Origin: Saprospiraceae bacterium
GTDB lineage: Bacteria; Bacteroidota; Bacteroidia; Chitinophagales; Saprospiraceae
NCBI GenBank assembly: GCA_014379065.1
Contig: JACMMM010000343.1
Coordinates: 1-10,329 of the forward strand
Length of the DNA stretch: 10,329 nt
Direction of reading: 5' to 3'
Shown: one piece after another, positions 7,567-10,329 of the stretch
How the letters are laid out: each line of letters starts with the position of its first letter
Position numbering within the stretch: position 1 is the stretch's first letter
Position numbers and translations under genes: made by a program
The notes under the pieces: model-generated
Told to the model about the DNA's origin: nothing
The model's database searches: none
The model's input: the letters and a program-made list of their open reading frames with translations, nothing else

Positions 7567-8505
7567 ATGAAATCAAAAAAATTTCTGCCCATTATAGCTT
7601 TCTGTATTGTCAACTCGTCCGCTATTTATGGGCAGGCAGTACTGCTTACCGCTGATGCCAAGGCCAAAGCGGGGTCTTTCTCTGATACGATCACACCTTT
7701 GTTTTTGATTGCGGCTGCGGCGTTGATCGTCATAGCACTTCTGGTGATTGTGCACACCAACTCTTTTCTGACCAACCGTCTCTTGCGCTTGGAGGCTGAA
7801 AAAAACGGAGTTATTCTGGTCGAAGAGGCAGCCGCTGGGCCGCTCCCGGTAGAGGAAGACTTTTTTGAGAAACTCCGAAAAAAGTATTGGGAAAACCCGG
7901 TTCCGGTAGCGCTCGAAGGAGCAATCACGCTCGACCACGACTACGATGGAATCCGCGAACTCGATAATCACTTGCCGCCCTGGTGGGTCAATCTGTTCAT
8001 TCTGACCGTCATTTGGTCAATAGGCTATATGTGGTACTACCACTGGAGCGGTAACGGCCCAAATCAGCTAGAGGAGTACAAACAAGAAGTTGAATCTGCC
8101 AAAAAGGAAATGGCCATCGCGCTGGCGGGCAAGGCCAATGCGGTAGACGAATCCAATGTGATTGCCTTGACCGATTCGGGGGCGCTCGGGGAAGGCGAGC
8201 TGATTTTCAAAAATGCCTGCGCTGCCTGCCATGGTCAAAAAGGAGAAGGTACGGTTGGCCCAAACTTCACAGATGAGCAATGGATACACGGGGGTGGGAT
8301 GAAAAACGTCTTTAAAACCATCAAGTACGGCGTACCTGACAAGGGCATGATTTCCTGGTCGGCACAGTTGAAGCCAATTGACATACAGAAGGTGGCGAGT
8401 TATATTCTTACTTTGAAAGGAACCAACCCGCCCAATCCTAAAGCGCCCCAGGGGGAAATTTGGAAAGAGGCTGCGACAGACTCTACAACCCTGATCGTAA
8501 AGTAA
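7567..8505 (+). CDS. ccoP: cbb3-type cytochrome c oxidase subunit III (CcoP), monohaem
   Basis: This 312-residue membrane-bound cytochrome c takes electrons to the oxidase core. The N-terminus (about 1-23, ending IYGQA) looks like a cleavable signal peptide. A transmembrane helix follows at about 42-63, then a charged segment, then the CcoP signature DHDYDGIRELDNHLPPWW at 123-140, which leads into a second helix at about 141-160. The periplasmic cytochrome domain has CAACH at 218-222 and a likely axial methionine at M261 (DKGMISW). Only one CXXCH is present, whereas the classical proteobacterial CcoP is a dihaem protein; the length and the intact fold signals argue against a deletion in this copy alone. 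An AGAGG at 7541-7545 is 21 bases from the ATG, too far for a normal ribosome binding site. Confidence 0.94.
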   Translation: MKSKKFLPIIAFCIVNSSAIYGQAVLLTADAKAKAGSFSDTITPLFLIAAAALIVIALLVIVHTNSFLTNRLLRLEAEKNGVILVEEAAAGPLPVEEDFFEKLRKKYWENPVPVALEGAITLDHDYDGIRELDNHLPPWWVNLFILTVIWSIGYMWYYHWSGNGPNQLEEYKQEVESAKKEMAIALAGKANAVDESNVIALTDSGALGEGELIFKNACAACHGQKGEGTVGPNFTDEQWIHGGGMKNVFKTIKYGVPDKGMISWSAQLKPIDIQKVASYILTLKGTNPPNPKAPQGEIWKEAATDSTTLIVK

Positions 8506-8558
8506 TCTGATCCGTGAGCTGAGTGACTGTAGTCAGTCTCCTTAAAACTGCCGTGACC

Positions 8559-10100
8559 ATGAACCAGGATTTTCTAAACAAGGTGATCGAAGACACGGAG
8601 GAATACCGTGACCACCTTGCCACGGTAGATACGGAGGGCAAGCGCATCTGGCTATACCCCAAGCAGCCGTCGGGCAAATTTTACCGCTGGCGGGGCTGGG
8701 TGAGTGTGGCGTTTTTGGCGGTCTTTCTCACCCTTCCGTTCATCAAGGTGGACGGGGAGCAGTTCCTTTTGTTTAATGTTCTGGAGCGGAAATTCGTGCT
8801 GTTTGGGCTGATTTTTACCCCGCAGGATTTTCACTTGTTCGTGCTGGCCATGCTGACGTTCATCGTGTTCATTATACTGTTCACGGTGGTCTTCGGTCGG
8901 CTGTTTTGCGGATGGGTTTGTCCGCAAACGGTATTCATGGAAATGATTTTCCGGAAAATAGAATATTGGATAGAGGGTGACGCGGGGGAGCAGCGCAGAC
9001 TGGACAAATCCCCCTGGGGGGTTGAAAAAATTCGGAAGAAGCTGACGAAGCACCTGATCATTTACGGGTTAGCGGTGATTTTCACCCATTTCTTCCTGGC
9101 CTACCTGATCGGCATGGATGAGGTGCTGAAAATTATACGCGAACCCTTGGCTCAACATAAGGGTGGTTTCACCGCTATGCTGGTTTTTAGCGCTGCATTT
9201 TATAGCGTGTTTGCCCAGCTGCGCGAACAAGTTTGCACTACAATTTGTCCTTACGGGCGATTGCAGAGTGTACTTCTGGTGAAAGATTCCATCGTGGTAG
9301 CGTATGACCATGTACGCGGCGAGCCTCGTGCCAAATTGAAAAAAAAGACGGAGGACGGCAACCGGCAAAGCTTGGAAACTTATAGGCCCATAGCATATCG
9401 CAACCCGGTAGAGTCCATTCAGGCTGATGTTGGTATGGCACCTATTACAGCACAAATAGAAGAGAAAACCTACGCTCCTCCTTCCCCAGCAGGGGATTGC
9501 ATTGACTGCAAACTTTGCGTCCACGTCTGTCCCACTGGCATTGATATCCGTGATGGCACCCAACTAGAATGCGTGAACTGCACGGCTTGCATGGATGCCT
9601 GCGATGCAGTGATGATAAAAATCAACCGACCGACCGGCCTTGTACGTTACGATTCTATGACGGGAATCCAGTCGGGCCACCGTAAGATATTTACCCCTCG
9701 GGTATGGGCATATACAGGGGTGTTGTTGGCGTTAATCGCGCTGGATGTTTTCCTCATTGCCCGGCGTGGGGTGGTGGAAACCATCATCCTGCGTTCGCCG
9801 GGGCAACTTTATCAGCAGAAGGACAGCACAAACCTGACGAATCTCTACACTTACGTTCTTGTCAATAAATCGCCGCACGAACTGCCCATTCAATTGTCCT
9901 CAAGTACACCTGGCGCAAAGATTCAAATAGTGGGTAAAGCACCAGCCGCGCTGGCAAAAGGCGAAAAAATCGAGGGAGCATTTTTCATAGAAATGCCCGA
10001 GAACCTGCTGAAAGGTCGCAAAACACCGATCACCATTCAGGTCATTTCCAACGGTAAAGAAGTGGATGAAGTGGAGACAAACTTCATGGGGCCAGGGTAG
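8559..10100 (+). CDS. ccoG: Cytochrome c oxidase accessory protein CcoG (FixG/RdxA family)
   Basis: This is a 513-residue integral membrane ferredoxin-like protein. In Rhodobacter CcoG is reported to reduce Cu(II) during copper delivery for cbb3 assembly. Membrane segments lie near 42-64, 85-110 and 165-230, with a last one near 380-398. Two cysteine motifs sit in or next to them: FCGWVCPQ and CTTICPYGR. The soluble part has two 4Fe-4S binding patterns, C314/C317/C320/C324 (with CPTGID) and C338/C341/C344/C348. The C-terminal 110 or so residues match the Ig-like FixG_C domain. I chose the ATG at 8559 because the family usually starts close before the EEYRDHLATVD segment. An in-frame GTG at 8523 would add 12 residues. 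It lies 53 bases after ccoP, in the expected order. Confidence 0.93.
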   Translation: MNQDFLNKVIEDTEEYRDHLATVDTEGKRIWLYPKQPSGKFYRWRGWVSVAFLAVFLTLPFIKVDGEQFLLFNVLERKFVLFGLIFTPQDFHLFVLAMLTFIVFIILFTVVFGRLFCGWVCPQTVFMEMIFRKIEYWIEGDAGEQRRLDKSPWGVEKIRKKLTKHLIIYGLAVIFTHFFLAYLIGMDEVLKIIREPLAQHKGGFTAMLVFSAAFYSVFAQLREQVCTTICPYGRLQSVLLVKDSIVVAYDHVRGEPRAKLKKKTEDGNRQSLETYRPIAYRNPVESIQADVGMAPITAQIEEKTYAPPSPAGDCIDCKLCVHVCPTGIDIRDGTQLECVNCTACMDACDAVMIKINRPTGLVRYDSMTGIQSGHRKIFTPRVWAYTGVLLALIALDVFLIARRGVVETIILRSPGQLYQQKDSTNLTNLYTYVLVNKSPHELPIQLSSSTPGAKIQIVGKAPAALAKGEKIEGAFFIEMPENLLKGRKTPITIQVISNGKEVDEVETNFMGPG

Positions 10101-10102
10101 GG

Positions 10103-10123
10103 AATATCCAATATCCAATGTCC
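10103..10123 (+). repeat. Three 7-nt tandem units after ccoG
   Basis: AATATCC, AATATCC and AATGTCC follow one another directly, beginning two bases after the ccoG stop codon. The block is short, and its function is not evident. Confidence 0.5.
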
Positions 10124-10125
10124 AA

Positions 10126-10161
10126 TTTACCCGCCATAGCCCGCTTAGGGCGAAGGCGAGT
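10126..10161. repeat. Divergent half-copy of the ccoNO palindromic element
   Basis: TTTACCCGCCATAGCC (10126-10141) matches the left end of the ccoNO element at 15 of 16 positions. GGCGAAGGCGAGT (10149-10161) matches the following 13 bases at 11 of 13. The two parts are separated by seven bases here and two in ccoNO. Like the ccoNO arm it can fold on itself: CGCC pairs with GGCG and GCCC with GGGC around the loop GCTTA. The second, facing arm is absent. Confidence 0.7.
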
Positions 10162-10166
10162 CACCG

Positions 10167-10262
10167 AATCCCCAAATAAACAAATCCCCAAATAAACAAA
10201 TCAACAAATACACGAATCCCCAAATAAACAAATCCACAATTACACAAATCCACCACAACATG
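10167..10262 (+). repeat. Six 16-nt tandem units ending in the ccoH start codon
   Basis: Six units of exactly 16 bases begin at 10167, 10183, 10199, 10215, 10231 and 10247. Units one, two and four are identical (AATCCCCAAATAAACA). Units three, five and six diverge in sequence but not in length. The sixth unit ends with the ATG of ccoH. The stretch has a single G (10214) before the start codon, so it should be unstructured in mRNA. No Shine-Dalgarno sequence is present. Confidence 0.9.
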
Positions 10263-10329
10263 AAGTTTAACTGGGGTACCGGCATTACGATTTACTTCCT
10301 GATTTTCGCGGTGAGCATGGTATCACTTG
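10260..10329 (+). CDS. ccoH: cbb3 oxidase assembly protein CcoH/FixH (3' partial)
   Basis: Only the first 23 codons are in the window, starting MKFNWGTGITIYFLIFAV. The motif NWGTG followed directly by a hydrophobic helix is typical of the start of Bacteroidota FixH/CcoH, a single-pass membrane protein that in Rhodobacter associates with the cbb3 complex and is needed for its stability. Position directly after ccoG is the standard order. The start codon forms the end of the sixth 16-nt repeat unit. The rest of the protein lies beyond the window, so length and C-terminal domain cannot be judged. Confidence 0.82.
   Translation, partial: MKFNWGTGITIYFLIFAVSMVSL

Noticed and set aside
8524..8535. 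TGACT and AGTCA palindrome between ccoP and ccoG.
   Set aside because: Five-base arms with a two-base centre are short enough to be chance, and there is no promoter or T tract next to them.
8523..8558. GTG at 8523 as the ccoG start, adding 12 residues.
   Set aside because: The ATG at 8559 gives the usual family N-terminus, and the extra residues show no family likeness.
10167..10262. Regular repeats considered as a CRISPR array.
   Set aside because: The 16-nt units are directly adjacent with no unique spacers, no repeat palindrome and no cas genes.

Overview
The window is a cbb3-type (C-family) cytochrome c oxidase locus from a member of the Bacteroidota. All genes lie on the + strand. Features pointing to this phylum are the fused ccoN-ccoO gene, a CcoP with a single CXXCH, a short CcoQ ending in ...LPLED, a CcoH starting MKFNWGTG, and the near absence of Shine-Dalgarno sequences. 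The A/C-rich intergenic repeats and GC-rich palindromes suggest the Saprospiria lineage; that finer placement is a guess from style, not from a marker gene.

Layout: (1) 1-1869, the 3' part of a CcoI-type copper P1B-ATPase, cut by the window edge. (2) 1902-3437, a membrane-anchored PAS sensor histidine kinase. (3) 3490-4764, an acetyl-CoA hydrolase/4-hydroxybutyrate CoA-transferase family enzyme. (4) 4892-5077, ccoS. (5) 5087-7252, fused ccoNO. (6) 7364-7522, a 52-residue ccoQ. (7) 7567-8505, ccoP. (8) 8559-10100, ccoG. (9) 10260-10329, the first 23 codons of ccoH. No gene-free stretch exceeds 300 bases.

The genes form an assembly and structure set for one enzyme. CcoI delivers copper for the CuB site, and CcoS, CcoG and CcoH are biogenesis factors. 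CcoN carries haem b, haem b3 and CuB, while CcoO and CcoP bring in electrons through c-type haems. The kinase and the CoA-transferase sit between ccoI and ccoS and are the only members without an obvious place in oxidase assembly. The kinase has a FixL-type PAS layout with a histidine at the haem-ligand position, so oxygen or redox sensing is a testable idea.

The least ordinary parts are repeats. A 67-nt near-perfect palindrome is embedded in frame in the linker between the CcoN and CcoO halves, and a divergent half-copy lies in the ccoG-ccoH gap. That gap also holds six exact-length 16-nt units, the last of which contains the ccoH start codon. The ccoNO-ccoQ gap holds a 17-bp inverted repeat running into six TAAACCC-type units. 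Both arrays give a nearly G-free leader in front of a small membrane subunit gene. I see no new defence system, mobile element with a transposase, CRISPR array or RNA gene.
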